Assembly: GCA_002364325.1 (NCBI GenBank)
Contig: DEXV01000001.1
Coordinates: forward strand, 52,626 to 116,625
Source: Gillisia sp. UBA3175
GTDB lineage: Bacteria; Bacteroidota; Bacteroidia; Flavobacteriales; Flavobacteriaceae
Length of the DNA stretch: 64,000 bases
Reading direction: 5' to 3'
Notes under the pieces: generated by a model
Told to the model about the DNA's origin: nothing
Databases searched by the model: none
What the model saw: only the letters and a program-made list of their open reading frames with translations
Shown here: one piece after another, positions 26,098 to 34,100 of the stretch
Layout of the letters: each line of letters opens with the position of its first letter
How positions within the stretch are numbered: the first letter of the stretch is position 1
Position numbers and translations under genes: made by a program

Positions 26098-26253
26098 TTA
26101 CAATCTTCTTCCAGTAAGAAGTTTGTACAGTATTAATATAACTGCGATCACAATTAAAATGTGAATGATACTACCTAAGTCTGGGAAAGCAAAATACCCG
26201 ATTAGCCATCCAATGATTAGTAGTACTACGATAAGCCAAATTACATCTCTCAT
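26098..26253 (-). CDS. Small membrane protein, lmo0937 family (DUF5670-like)
   Basis: A 51-aa protein: two hydrophobic segments (VIWLIVVLLIIGWLIGYFAF and SIIHILIVIAVILILYKLL) separated by PDLG, ending LTGRRL. Length, the MRD-x-x-W start and the loop fit the widespread lmo0937-family small membrane proteins, which are often stress-associated in Bacteroidota. Function unknown. A 7-1-7 perfect palindrome (GCAACAA-A-TTGTTGC, 26272-26286) lies about 20 bp ahead of the start and could be an operator or leader hairpin. A strong terminator follows. Confidence 0.85.
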   Translation of the reverse strand: MRDVIWLIVVLLIIGWLIGYFAFPDLGSIIHILIVIAVILILYKLLTGRRL

Positions 26254-26271
26254 ATTGTTAGTTGTTTTAGT

Positions 26272-26286
26272 GCAACAAATTGTTGC
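26272..26286. promoter_or_regulatory. 15-bp perfect palindrome upstream of the small membrane protein gene
   Basis: GCAACAA-A-TTGTTGC, two 7-bp half sites around one base, 19 bp upstream of the ATG of the 51-aa membrane protein. The spacing suits a protein-binding operator better than an RNA hairpin, since a 1-nt loop cannot form. The remaining bases of the 26254-26521 gap show no gene. Confidence 0.3.
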
Positions 26287-26521
26287 TTATTAATGGTTAT
26301 TGATCTTACAAATCCATAATCTCTAAACTTAAATAGAAATATCGAATACTCATAAAACCGCATACCTGGTTAGATTTCAATACGAATTTATGGAATACCC
26401 TATCTAATCTAAGCTTTTTTAACGACTGTTTAACTAAATTCTTAAATTTTTTATGGAATTGCAATTTTTTTCTTTTAATTGAAATCTAGATAACCTATTT
26501 ATTTTCAATTAGTTGCTAATT

Positions 26522-26767
26522 TTAGCTTTCGTTTTCTGCTTTGTTTATCCTCATCTGCAAATTTTCGATAACTTCATTTACTGAGTCTACATTATCAGAA
26601 GATCTTTGATGCGCATCTTCCATCGCCTTCTCAAGTTTCTTATCCGGATGCTGAAATAGATCTGTGATCACATGGTTCACTTTATCTATAATGCTTTCCT
26701 GACTATTCTTAATGTCTTCCAATTTATTTAGGATTCCTTTTAATTGGTCTATCTTTTCTTGTTTCAT
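26522..26767 (-). CDS. Small coiled-coil protein, unknown function
   Basis: An 81-aa highly charged, fully helical protein (KIDQLKGILNKLEDIKNSQESIIDKVNHVITDLF ... VDSVNEVIENLQMRINKAENES) with heptad-like spacing of Leu/Ile, so probably an oligomeric coiled coil. No signal peptide or known family. Lies between the lmo0937-type gene and an Old Yellow Enzyme on the same strand, 34 bp after the latter. Codon use and ATG placement look genuine. Confidence 0.72.
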   Translation of the reverse strand: MKQEKIDQLKGILNKLEDIKNSQESIIDKVNHVITDLFQHPDKKLEKAMEDAHQRSSDNVDSVNEVIENLQMRINKAENES

Positions 26768-26801
26768 TTTAATGGTTTTTTGTTAATTCTATTAATACTT
26801 A

Positions 26802-27914
26802 TTATTTTCCTGCGGGTTCTTGTTGTAGTTTTGGATAATCTGTGTAACCTTTAGCGCCTGGTGTATAGAATGTATCTTCATTCCAATCTGCCAGTTCTGC
26901 ATTTTTCTCAAATCTGTTTGGTAGATCAGGATTGGATATAAATAATTTTGCATAAGATACCAGATCTGCATGACCTTCTTTGATCACCTTATTTCCTTTC
27001 TCCTGGTCAAAACCAGCATTTATCATTAAAGTGCCTTTATAAATAGGTCTGTAATGTTTGGCGATATCTGATACTAAATAGTCAATTTCGCTTACATCGG
27101 TGAAAGGTTCGGACAGATGTAGGTAGGCAAGATTATAGGCATTAAGTTTATTAATTATAAAGTCGAATGTTGGAATGGTTTCTTCAGTAGCAGTAATCCC
27201 AAAAGTTCCATTTAGAGAAGGATTTAATCTAACCCCAATTCTGTTTTCTTCCCAAACTTCAATTATTGCATCGATAACCTCAAAAAAGAAACGGGCTCTA
27301 TTAGCAATATTTCCTCCATATTCATCTGTTCTTTTATTGGAATTCTTGTTAAAGAATTGATGGATTAAATAACCATTGGAGGAATGTATCTCTACACCAT
27401 CAAAACCTGCATCTTTTGCGCATTGTGCAGCCTTTTTGAATTCCTGTACAGTTTCCTTTATTTCTGAAACGGTCATAGCCTTAGGTTCTACCGTATCTTC
27501 GAAACCATCTGGAGTATAAGATTTTTCATTAGGATTTACTGCGCTGGGTGCTAATGGTTTATTTCCCTCATGAAATTTGGGATGAGACATTCTTCCGCAA
27601 TGCCATAATTGGATAAAGATTTTCCCGCCTTCTTCGTGAACGGCTTCAGTAACCTTTTTCCATGCTTCCGTTTGAGCCTCCGTATAAATCCCCGGAGTAT
27701 TAATATATCCTACAGCCCTTTCAGAGATTTGAGATCCTTCAGTAATTATTAGGCCAGCCCCGCTGCGTTGCTTGTAATATTTAACATGTAAATCTGTAGG
27801 AACGTTCGCCAGATTATCTGCCCTATTTCGGGTCATTGGAGCCATGATCACTCTATTGTTAAGTGTTAGGTCTTCCAACTGGTAGGGCTCTAGTAATGGT
27901 TGATTATCTTTCAT
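26802..27914 (-). CDS. nemA: Old Yellow Enzyme-family alkene reductase
   Basis: FMN-dependent NAD(P)H oxidoreductase reducing activated C=C bonds (N-ethylmaleimide/2-cyclohexenone reductase type), 370 aa. APMTRNRADN, IFIQLWHCGRMSHP, and the substrate-binding His/Asn pair in GVEIHSSNGYLIHQFF, then NKRTDEYGGNIANRARFFFEV, are classical. The function implied is electrophile detoxification. The symbol is by family only; several paralogues with different substrates are common. Confidence 0.93.
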   Translation of the reverse strand: MKDNQPLLEPYQLEDLTLNNRVIMAPMTRNRADNLANVPTDLHVKYYKQRSGAGLIITEGSQISERAVGYINTPGIYTEAQTEAWKKVTEAVHEEGGKIFIQLWHCGRMSHPKFHEGNKPLAPSAVNPNEKSYTPDGFEDTVEPKAMTVSEIKETVQEFKKAAQCAKDAGFDGVEIHSSNGYLIHQFFNKNSNKRTDEYGGNIANRARFFFEVIDAIIEVWEENRIGVRLNPSLNGTFGITATEETIPTFDFIINKLNAYNLAYLHLSEPFTDVSEIDYLVSDIAKHYRPIYKGTLMINAGFDQEKGNKVIKEGHADLVSYAKLFISNPDLPNRFEKNAELADWNEDTFYTPGAKGYTDYPKLQQEPAGK

Positions 27915-28187
27915 TTTATTGTTTTAGAATTTTAAAGTTACTTGAAGCAAAGTCTAACCGATGTTAAACAAATTGTAAATACGCCTGCTTTTAACTTTAT
28001 TTTAATGCCTTTTAATAGGAATGAGTAAATTTGTAAGGAATTGGTGAGAATTGTTAATTGGAAATACAAGTGTGTCACAAAGCTTGTCCACGTCCCTCAA
28101 TTAAGAATTAAACTGTATTTTTGAGCTATTAAATTTCATGTTTAAATTCAGGTATTTTCAATATATAAATCCTGACCAATATAATTA

Positions 28188-29555
28188 ATGCAACAAAGTA
28201 AAAATATTGCCATAATTGGCTCTGGTTTAGTTGGTTCTTTATTAGCTATCTATTTAAGGAAGCGTGGGCATAACGTAACAGTTTTTGATAGAAGGCAAGA
28301 TGTACGAAAAATAGAATTTTCGGGGAGGTCTATTAATCTTGCCATGTCTAATAGAGGATGGAGTGCATTAAGAAAAGTAGAAATTGAGGAGGAAATAAGA
28401 AAAATAGCCTTGCCTCTGGATAAAAGGGCACTTCATGTTAATGAGAAACCTTTGTATTTTCAGAAATATGGGAAAGAAGGGGAAGCAATTTATTCTATTT
28501 CCCGCGGAGTTTTAAACAGAAAAATGATAGACTTGGCTGAGGAAGCTGGGGCTGTATTTAAATTCGAGGAAAAAGTATGGGATGTAGAGCTTGAGGAAGC
28601 TAAAATTTACACCGGAGATACAGAAAAAGGGGAGTGGCAGGAATATCAGTATGACATTGTTTTTGGTGCCGATGGGGCTTTTTCTAGAGTAAGACATAAA
28701 ATGCAACGCCAAAGTAGATTCAACTATTCGCAATTCTTTATAGATGTTGGTTATAAGGAATTAACTATACCCGCAAATGAAGATGGAAGCCATAAATTAG
28801 ATAGTGCCTCTTTCCATATTTGGCCTCGCGGAGAGTTTATGCTAATTGCGATGCCAAATCTAAATGGAAGTTTTACCTGCACCCTATTCTTGCCTTTTGA
28901 AGGAGAGACCTCTTTCGAGAAAATTAAAACTGAAGAGGAAGCAGAGAAATTTTTCAGCACCCATTTCCCAGATATTACAGCAGATATTTCCAATCTTACC
29001 AAGGATTTTTTTAAAAATCCGACGAGTGCAATGGTAACAATGAAATGTTATCCTTGGACCTATAGTGATAAAGTTGCTTTGGTTGGTGATTCTGCGCATG
29101 CTGTGGTTCCTTTCTATGGCCAAGGGATGAATGCTGGTTTTGAAGATATTTCGGTATTAGATGATCTAATAGAGGCTCACGGAGACGATTGGGAATTAAT
29201 TTTTAAGACTTATCAAAAAAGTAGAAAACCAAATGCCGATGCTATTGCTGAGCTAAGCTACCGTAATTTTATTGAAATGAGTAGTAAAACTGCCAATCCA
29301 AAGTTTATTCTCCGAAAAAAGATAGAAAATAATTTTGCAGAGAAGCATCCTGAAAAATGGATCCCATTATATTCCAGAGTAACCTTTTCCGATAAACCTT
29401 ATTCGGAGGCACTGGCTATTGGCGATGAGCAAAGGGATATTATGGACAAAGTTATGAATATTGATGGGATCGAGGAGAAATGGGAATCTGCAGAGATAGA
29501 GAACATGATCCTTGAAGCTTTAAATGATTTTGAAAAGCAACAGCCTAAAATGTAA
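28188..29555 (+). CDS. kmo: Kynurenine 3-monooxygenase
   Basis: FAD monooxygenase hydroxylating L-kynurenine to 3-hydroxykynurenine with NADPH and O2. It is 455 aa. N-terminal FAD fold IAIIGSGLVGSLLAIYLRKRGH, then the KMO-typical REFSGRSINLAMSNRGW-like stretch with catalytic-site Arg, DVGYKELTIPANEDG, and the second FAD motif VALVGDSAHAVVPFYGQGMNAGFED. With kynU it gives the route to 3-hydroxyanthranilate. Followed by a bidirectional terminator. Confidence 0.97.
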   Translation: MQQSKNIAIIGSGLVGSLLAIYLRKRGHNVTVFDRRQDVRKIEFSGRSINLAMSNRGWSALRKVEIEEEIRKIALPLDKRALHVNEKPLYFQKYGKEGEAIYSISRGVLNRKMIDLAEEAGAVFKFEEKVWDVELEEAKIYTGDTEKGEWQEYQYDIVFGADGAFSRVRHKMQRQSRFNYSQFFIDVGYKELTIPANEDGSHKLDSASFHIWPRGEFMLIAMPNLNGSFTCTLFLPFEGETSFEKIKTEEEAEKFFSTHFPDITADISNLTKDFFKNPTSAMVTMKCYPWTYSDKVALVGDSAHAVVPFYGQGMNAGFEDISVLDDLIEAHGDDWELIFKTYQKSRKPNADAIAELSYRNFIEMSSKTANPKFILRKKIENNFAEKHPEKWIPLYSRVTFSDKPYSEALAIGDEQRDIMDKVMNIDGIEEKWESAEIENMILEALNDFEKQQPKM

Positions 29556-29580
29556 AAAGCAATTGTAGTTTTAAAATAAC

Positions 29581-29612
29581 AAAAAAGAGAAGCCAAATGG
29601 CTTCTCTTTTTT
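29581..29612. terminator. Bidirectional terminator between kmo and msrA
   Basis: A 14-bp perfect stem AAAAAAGAGAAGCC / GGCTTCTCTTTTTT around a 4-nt loop AAAT. The A and T runs make it work for both the rightward kmo and the leftward msrA transcripts. Confidence 0.92.
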
Positions 29613-29625
29613 ATTGAAAATATTT

Positions 29626-30291
29626 TTAAGAATGTTTCTCCGATTTTAAAAGTTCTGGAAATTTTTTCTGAAATTTATTTAATCTTGGAACAGATACACT
29701 TCTAATATAGGCTTGTTCTGGATGTAATCTTTCGTAATTCTGATGATAGTCTTCTGCTTTCCAAAATTTTTGGAAAGGAACTACCTCTGCAGCAAGTGGT
29801 TTGTCAAAACCTTTGGCTACTTCAGAAGAAATGTTCTCTATAATAGCTTTTTGCTCATCATTCTGATAAAATAGGATCGATCTATATTGAGAACCATTGT
29901 CTGGTCCCTGTCCATTTACTTGCGTTGGATTTTGAGAACCGTAATATACCTTAACTAATGTCTCAAAACTAACTACCTCCGGATCGTAGATCACTTCTAC
30001 CGCTTCTGCATGGCCGGTTGTTCCTGTATTACTAGCTTCATAGGTTGGATTCTCTGTGTGTCCTCCAGAATATCCGGAAATAACTTCTTGCACTCCATTA
30101 ACGCTTTCATAAATTGCTTCTACGCACCAAAAGCAACCACTTGCAAAATAGGCCTTTGCCATATTGTCTTGCATAGGTACTTCTACAGGATCTGTATTGA
30201 GATTTGCAGTTTCGGCTGTTGAGGTTTTAGTGTTCCCATTCCCACAGGAGAAAAGTAGGAGGGAAAATGTTAGGCTTAAAATAGATTTCAT
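29626..30291 (-). CDS. msrA: Exported peptide-methionine (S)-S-oxide reductase
   Basis: Repairs oxidised methionine. It is 221 aa, of which the first 18 form a lipoprotein signal (LLLFSC), so it acts outside the cytoplasm. The catalytic motif ASGCFWCVEAIYESVNGVQEVISGYSGGHTENPTYE carries Cys53 and Cys56; no later Cys is present as an extra recycler. YHQNYERLHPEQAYIRSV ends the domain. Follows a lipoprotein gene by 1 bp on the same strand. Confidence 0.96.
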   Translation of the reverse strand: MKSILSLTFSLLLFSCGNGNTKTSTAETANLNTDPVEVPMQDNMAKAYFASGCFWCVEAIYESVNGVQEVISGYSGGHTENPTYEASNTGTTGHAEAVEVIYDPEVVSFETLVKVYYGSQNPTQVNGQGPDNGSQYRSILFYQNDEQKAIIENISSEVAKGFDKPLAAEVVPFQKFWKAEDYHQNYERLHPEQAYIRSVSVPRLNKFQKKFPELLKSEKHS

Positions 30292-30292
30292 T

Positions 30293-30922
30293 TTATTTCT
30301 TTTTATAGGTTCCTTCTAAAGTTTTTTTACCAAGAATGGCATAGTCTATAGCTAAGTCTCCATTAATAGAGAAACCTAACCAATCCATCTCTAATTCTCC
30401 ATTAGATTTTGAAGTTAAAGTAGCAATTGGACTATCCTTATCAAATTTATCCCATGGAATATCTTTTCCTTCAAGGTTCTTTGTTGAAGGACTAACCAGG
30501 AAAATATTGGACACTTGATTGCTGGCCTTTGACATTCTTATATTTATATACATTTTTGAAGGTGTTAAACATAATTCTGAATTTGAAGAATAGTTAACAC
30601 TCAAACAATAGCAAGCACAGTTATTATCTTGTTCTTCCCCGATTTTTATAAATTTACCCGTTGGAATGCTTGGATCCGGTTTTACTGAAGTTGTAGGTTT
30701 TTCATTATTAGTAGGGTCTGATCTCGTTTCTTCTATATCTTCATCTTGTGAAGAGTAGGTTTTGGTGGGATTAGAATTTTCATTTTTTTCTGAATCTTGT
30801 TCGGTCTTTATAGTTTTTTCAGAAGTTGAATCGTCAGAGGAAAGCTCTTCGTTATTGTTCGTGTCTTTACATGAAGTAAACAGTAGAACGCAGATTATTA
30901 ATGCTGCTGAAATTTTTTTCAT
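30293..30922 (-). CDS. Uncharacterised lipoprotein
   Basis: A 209-aa lipoprotein (lipobox LLFTSC, Cys17) with a long Ser/Asp/Glu/Lys-rich disordered linker (about 20-90). The folded part contains NNCACYCLSVNYSSNSELCLTP, with a tight CxCxC group and a distal Cys, then short beta strands (SNIFLVSPSTKNLEGKDIPWDKFD). No family recognised. First gene of a pair with exported msrA, so an oxidative-stress link in the envelope is possible. Confidence 0.8.
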   Translation of the reverse strand: MKKISAALIICVLLFTSCKDTNNNEELSSDDSTSEKTIKTEQDSEKNENSNPTKTYSSQDEDIEETRSDPTNNEKPTTSVKPDPSIPTGKFIKIGEEQDNNCACYCLSVNYSSNSELCLTPSKMYINIRMSKASNQVSNIFLVSPSTKNLEGKDIPWDKFDKDSPIATLTSKSNGELEMDWLGFSINGDLAIDYAILGKKTLEGTYKKK

Positions 30923-31011
30923 AAGTAGGATGTATTTGAAATACTTAATAAAGTTAATTTTTTAATCGTGGTATTGTGTGAAATAGTTGTTAATGAAAAT
31001 AGTAGTAAAAA

Positions 31012-31056
31012 AATGGGCTTTAAAATTACCGCGGTAATTTTAAAGCCCATTAAGCT
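31012..31056 (-). terminator. Terminator made of a 40-bp perfect palindrome
   Basis: Two 20-base arms (31012-31031 and 31032-31051) are perfectly complementary with no spacer: outer AATGGGCTTTA, inner TTACCG/CGGTAA. Read on the minus strand it ends in a seven-T run (the A tract at 31005-31011), so it terminates the coiled-coil/NIF3 operon whose stop lies 20 bp away. Confidence 0.85.
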
Positions 31057-31070
31057 TTTATAAGGTTTAA

Positions 31071-31850
31071 CTAGAACTTAGAAAACAACTTTTCCATTTT
31101 TGCTTGTTCTTCCTTCGCCAAATCTTCATCTACTAAAATTCTACCACTGTGCTCATCGGTAATAACTTTTCTTCTGCTGGCAATTTCCACAATAACTTGT
31201 GGTGGAATTGTAAAGTAAGATCCACCTGAAGCTCCTCTTTCTACTGGAACTACTGCTAAACCATTCTTTACATTATTTCTAATACGCTTGTATGCGTCTA
31301 TAAGTCTATCTTCGATCTGAGTTTCAAATTCATTAGATTTCTTAGTTAGCATATCTTCCTCTTTTTGAGTTTCCGCCAATATTTCATCTAATTCTCCTTT
31401 TTTGTGCGTTAAATGTTTTTGGCGATCTTCCAATTTTTCTTTGGTCTGACCAATAACATCTTTCTTTTGCTCAATAGAAGCTCTATATTCTTTAATATGC
31501 TTTTCAGCAAGTTCAATTTCAAGTTCCTGAAATTCCACTTCCTTACTTAAAGCGTTGAATTCGCGATTATTTCGAACGTTTTTTTGTTGTTCTGTGTATT
31601 TTTTGATAGCTGCTTTAGCATCATCAATAAGGATCTTTTTAGTTTTGATATCGTTGTCAATTACCTCTAGATCAGAATCATGCTTTTGTATACGTGTATT
31701 TAATCCGGCTACTTCATCTTCAAGATCTTCCACCTCCAAAGGAAGTTCACCTCGTACATTTCTAATTTCGTCTATTCTAGAGTCAATTAACTGAAGATCA
31801 TACAACGCTCTTAACTTCTCTTCTACAGTAACCTCGGTTTTCTTTGCCAT
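31071..31850 (-). CDS. CT398-type coiled-coil protein with a cysteine-less zinc-ribbon remnant
   Basis: A 259-aa protein: a long antiparallel coiled coil (about 10-185) followed by a C-terminal module. Members of this zinc-ribbon family usually read ACGGCF-N-IPPQ ... C-EHCGRILV; here the same positions read GASGGSYFTIPPQ and ITDEHSGRILV, so all four zinc ligands are replaced. The fold seems kept without metal. Bacterial homologues have been suggested to act in nucleic-acid or flagellar processes, but the function is unsettled. Two bp after the NIF3 gene, hence an operon. Confidence 0.88.
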   Translation of the reverse strand: MAKKTEVTVEEKLRALYDLQLIDSRIDEIRNVRGELPLEVEDLEDEVAGLNTRIQKHDSDLEVIDNDIKTKKILIDDAKAAIKKYTEQQKNVRNNREFNALSKEVEFQELEIELAEKHIKEYRASIEQKKDVIGQTKEKLEDRQKHLTHKKGELDEILAETQKEEDMLTKKSNEFETQIEDRLIDAYKRIRNNVKNGLAVVPVERGASGGSYFTIPPQVIVEIASRRKVITDEHSGRILVDEDLAKEEQAKMEKLFSKF

Positions 31851-31852
31851 AT

Positions 31853-32947
31853 TTAATAATACTTGATAGGATTCGTTTTTGTACTCGCTAAAATAATTGC
31901 AAAATTACTAATTTTTTTACTAAGATACGAATGTAATATGTTTTTTGTGTAACGCTCGCTTTCATAGTGTCCAATGTCTGCAACCACCAGTTTTCCCTCG
32001 GCTTTATAGTAATCATGATATTTTAGATCTGCTGTAATAAAGAAGTTTGCTCCTGCTTTTTTTGCATTTTCTATAGCAAAACTTCCGCTGCCTCCCAAAA
32101 CTGCTACTTTTCTAACTTTTTGATTTAAAAGTTTAGAATGTCTTATTCCCTTTGCCTTAAACGTTTTCTTTACTAATGCGAGAAAGTCTTCTTCTTTCAT
32201 TTCCTCTGGAAGTGAGCCAATCATTCCCATTCCTATATTCTGATTTTCATTATCTAAACTAATTACTTCATAAGCTATCTCCTCATAAGGATGATTGCTG
32301 AAAAGTGCTTTTAATATGGTTTTTTCAAGATGATTTGGGAAAACTACATTTAATTGGATTTCCTGCTCAAAGTGAATTTCTCCTATTTTTCCAATGCTTG
32401 GATTGGCGTTTTCATTTGCCTTGTAGCTTCCCTTCCCTTGTATATTGAAGCTGCAGTTATCATAATTTCCAATTGCACCTGCACCAGCTTCAAAGAGCTT
32501 ATCTCTTAATTTATCTGCATGAACCGTCGGGACATACGTGTTAAGTTTTTTAATACTGCCTTTTTTGGGAATCAAGATCTCGGTATTTAAAAGGCCTAGT
32601 TTTTCACACATCATATTATTTACCCCTAAAAAATGATTGTCCAGGGCCGTATGAATAGCATAAATTGCAATATCATTCTTAATAGCCTTGATTACAGTTC
32701 TCTCCACATAATTGGAACCATTAAGTTTTTTAAGTCCTGAAAAAATAATTGGATGAAAACTGATTATTAAGTTACAGTTTTTAGAAATTGCTTCGTCTAC
32801 TACTTCTTCTAAGGTATCGTGAGTTATCAAGATCCCTGAAACTTTGCTGTTTTTATCTCCTACAAGTAGGCCAACATTATCAAAATCTTCAGCGGTTGCA
32901 ATTGGAGCAAAATCCTCTAAGTGTTGTATTACCTCTGCAATAATCAT
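31853..32947 (-). CDS. NIF3-like dinuclear metal centre protein (GTP cyclohydrolase I type 2 homologue)
   Basis: A 364-aa NIF3 protein. Metal ligands are recognisable in LIISFHPIIFSGLKK, IYAIHTALDNHFLGVN (both N-terminal) and VADIGHYESERY near the C-terminus. The central insertion (about 125-240, FEAGAGAIGNYDNCSF ... SNHPYEEIAYEVI) is the CutA/PII-like domain of long bacterial NIF3s. The biochemical role is unproven in the family. Divergent from lpxK across 45 bp; CAAATATA at 32965-32972 reads as a perfect TAnnTTTG -7 element on the minus strand. Confidence 0.93.
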   Translation of the reverse strand: MIIAEVIQHLEDFAPIATAEDFDNVGLLVGDKNSKVSGILITHDTLEEVVDEAISKNCNLIISFHPIIFSGLKKLNGSNYVERTVIKAIKNDIAIYAIHTALDNHFLGVNNMMCEKLGLLNTEILIPKKGSIKKLNTYVPTVHADKLRDKLFEAGAGAIGNYDNCSFNIQGKGSYKANENANPSIGKIGEIHFEQEIQLNVVFPNHLEKTILKALFSNHPYEEIAYEVISLDNENQNIGMGMIGSLPEEMKEEDFLALVKKTFKAKGIRHSKLLNQKVRKVAVLGGSGSFAIENAKKAGANFFITADLKYHDYYKAEGKLVVADIGHYESERYTKNILHSYLSKKISNFAIILASTKTNPIKYY

Positions 32948-32964
32948 GTAGTGCTATTTTAATT

Positions 32965-32987
32965 CAAATATAAATATTATACTTTCG
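32965..32987. promoter_or_regulatory. Divergent promoter region NIF3 / lpxK
   Basis: In the 45-bp gap, TATATTTG on the minus strand (32965-32972) fits the TAnnTTTG -7 element for the NIF3 gene, and TACTTTCG on the plus strand (32980-32987, one mismatch) lies 5 bp before the lpxK ATG. The two elements are nearly adjacent, so the promoters must overlap the opposite transcription unit. Confidence 0.4.
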
Positions 32988-32992
32988 CTAAG

Positions 32993-34003
32993 ATGAGTAT
33001 CCTAAGAAAATTCCTTTTTCCGTTCGCCTTCCTCTATGGAGGAATTATGTTATTAAGAAATTTCCTTTATGATATCAAGGTTTTTAGATCGGAATCTTTT
33101 CCGTTGCCCGTAATATGTGTAGGTAACTTAAGTGTTGGTGGGACAGGGAAATCTCCGATGATAGAATATCTTTTGAAACTTCTTTTGCAAAAATATAAAG
33201 TTGCCACATTAAGTAGGGGATATGGAAGAACTACCAAAGGTTTTAAAATGGTGGAAGTTGCAGATAAAGCTTCCAGGGTGGGAGATGAACCTCTTCAATT
33301 TAAAAATAAGTTTCCAAAAGCTTCTGTTGCTGTAGATGAAATTAGAACTAGAGGTATTAAGAATATAATGGTGAATTCTGCCCCCGAAATAATCTTGTTA
33401 GATGATGCCTTTCAGCATAGAAAAGTATCTGCGGGATTAAATATCTTGTTAACCCGTTATGAAGATCTTTACGTGCAGGATTTAATGTTACCAACGGGAA
33501 ATCTAAGAGAGCCTATTTCTGGAGCAGATCGCGCAAAGATAATTGTGGTCACCAAATGTCAAGAGGATCTATCCTTAGTTCAAAGGGAGAAGATTCGGGA
33601 GAAATTAAAGATCAGAAATTATCAGCATTTATTCTTTAGTTATATTGGCTATCAAGATTTCATTCAGAATTCAGAAGAGAAAATTCCAGTAGAAGAATTA
33701 CAAAAAAAGGAAGTTACTTTGGTCACGGGAATTGCAAATCCTTCGCAATTATGTGATCATTTGGATGCTATTAAGGTCTCTTATAAACATATTAAGTATC
33801 CTGATCATCACAATTTTTCTACTCAAGAAATTTATGAAATCTCCAAAGCGACCTTTTTATTGACAACGGAAAAGGATTTTATGAGATTAAAAGGAGAGGT
33901 CCCAGAAGAAAAACTCTTCTATCTTCCCATAGAAATGAAATTGTTAGGGGATCCTGAAGAATTTAATAAGGATATCATCCAATATGTTATAAAAGAAAAA
34001 TGA
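32993..34003 (+). CDS. lpxK: Tetraacyldisaccharide 4'-kinase
   Basis: Phosphorylates the 4' position of the lipid A precursor at the inner membrane. It is 336 aa with an N-terminal membrane-associated helix (KFLFPFAFLYGGIMLLRNFLY) and Walker A GNLSVGGTGKSPMIEYL. TLSRGYGRTTKGF, VGDEPLQFKNKFP, LLDDAFQHRKVSAGLNILLTRY and LPTGNLREP are characteristic LpxK stretches. The stop codon is embedded in the arm of the terminator that follows. Confidence 0.96.
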   Translation: MSILRKFLFPFAFLYGGIMLLRNFLYDIKVFRSESFPLPVICVGNLSVGGTGKSPMIEYLLKLLLQKYKVATLSRGYGRTTKGFKMVEVADKASRVGDEPLQFKNKFPKASVAVDEIRTRGIKNIMVNSAPEIILLDDAFQHRKVSAGLNILLTRYEDLYVQDLMLPTGNLREPISGADRAKIIVVTKCQEDLSLVQREKIREKLKIRNYQHLFFSYIGYQDFIQNSEEKIPVEELQKKEVTLVTGIANPSQLCDHLDAIKVSYKHIKYPDHHNFSTQEIYEISKATFLLTTEKDFMRLKGEVPEEKLFYLPIEMKLLGDPEEFNKDIIQYVIKEK

Positions 34004-34027
34004 GATGCTGGTGCATCTCATTTTTTC
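33996..34027. terminator. Terminator of lpxK
   Basis: AATGAGATGC / GCATCTCATT (33999-34008 with 34013-34022), loop TGGT, flanked by A5 and T6. The lpxK stop TGA (34001-34003) lies in the left arm. Could act on both strands, also for the histidine kinase transcript. Confidence 0.88.
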
Positions 34028-34100
34028 TTTCGGCTAATTCAAACTATATAACTTTTATATACTTCTACTATAGCCTTATATCCAAACTGCATGCCAAGAA

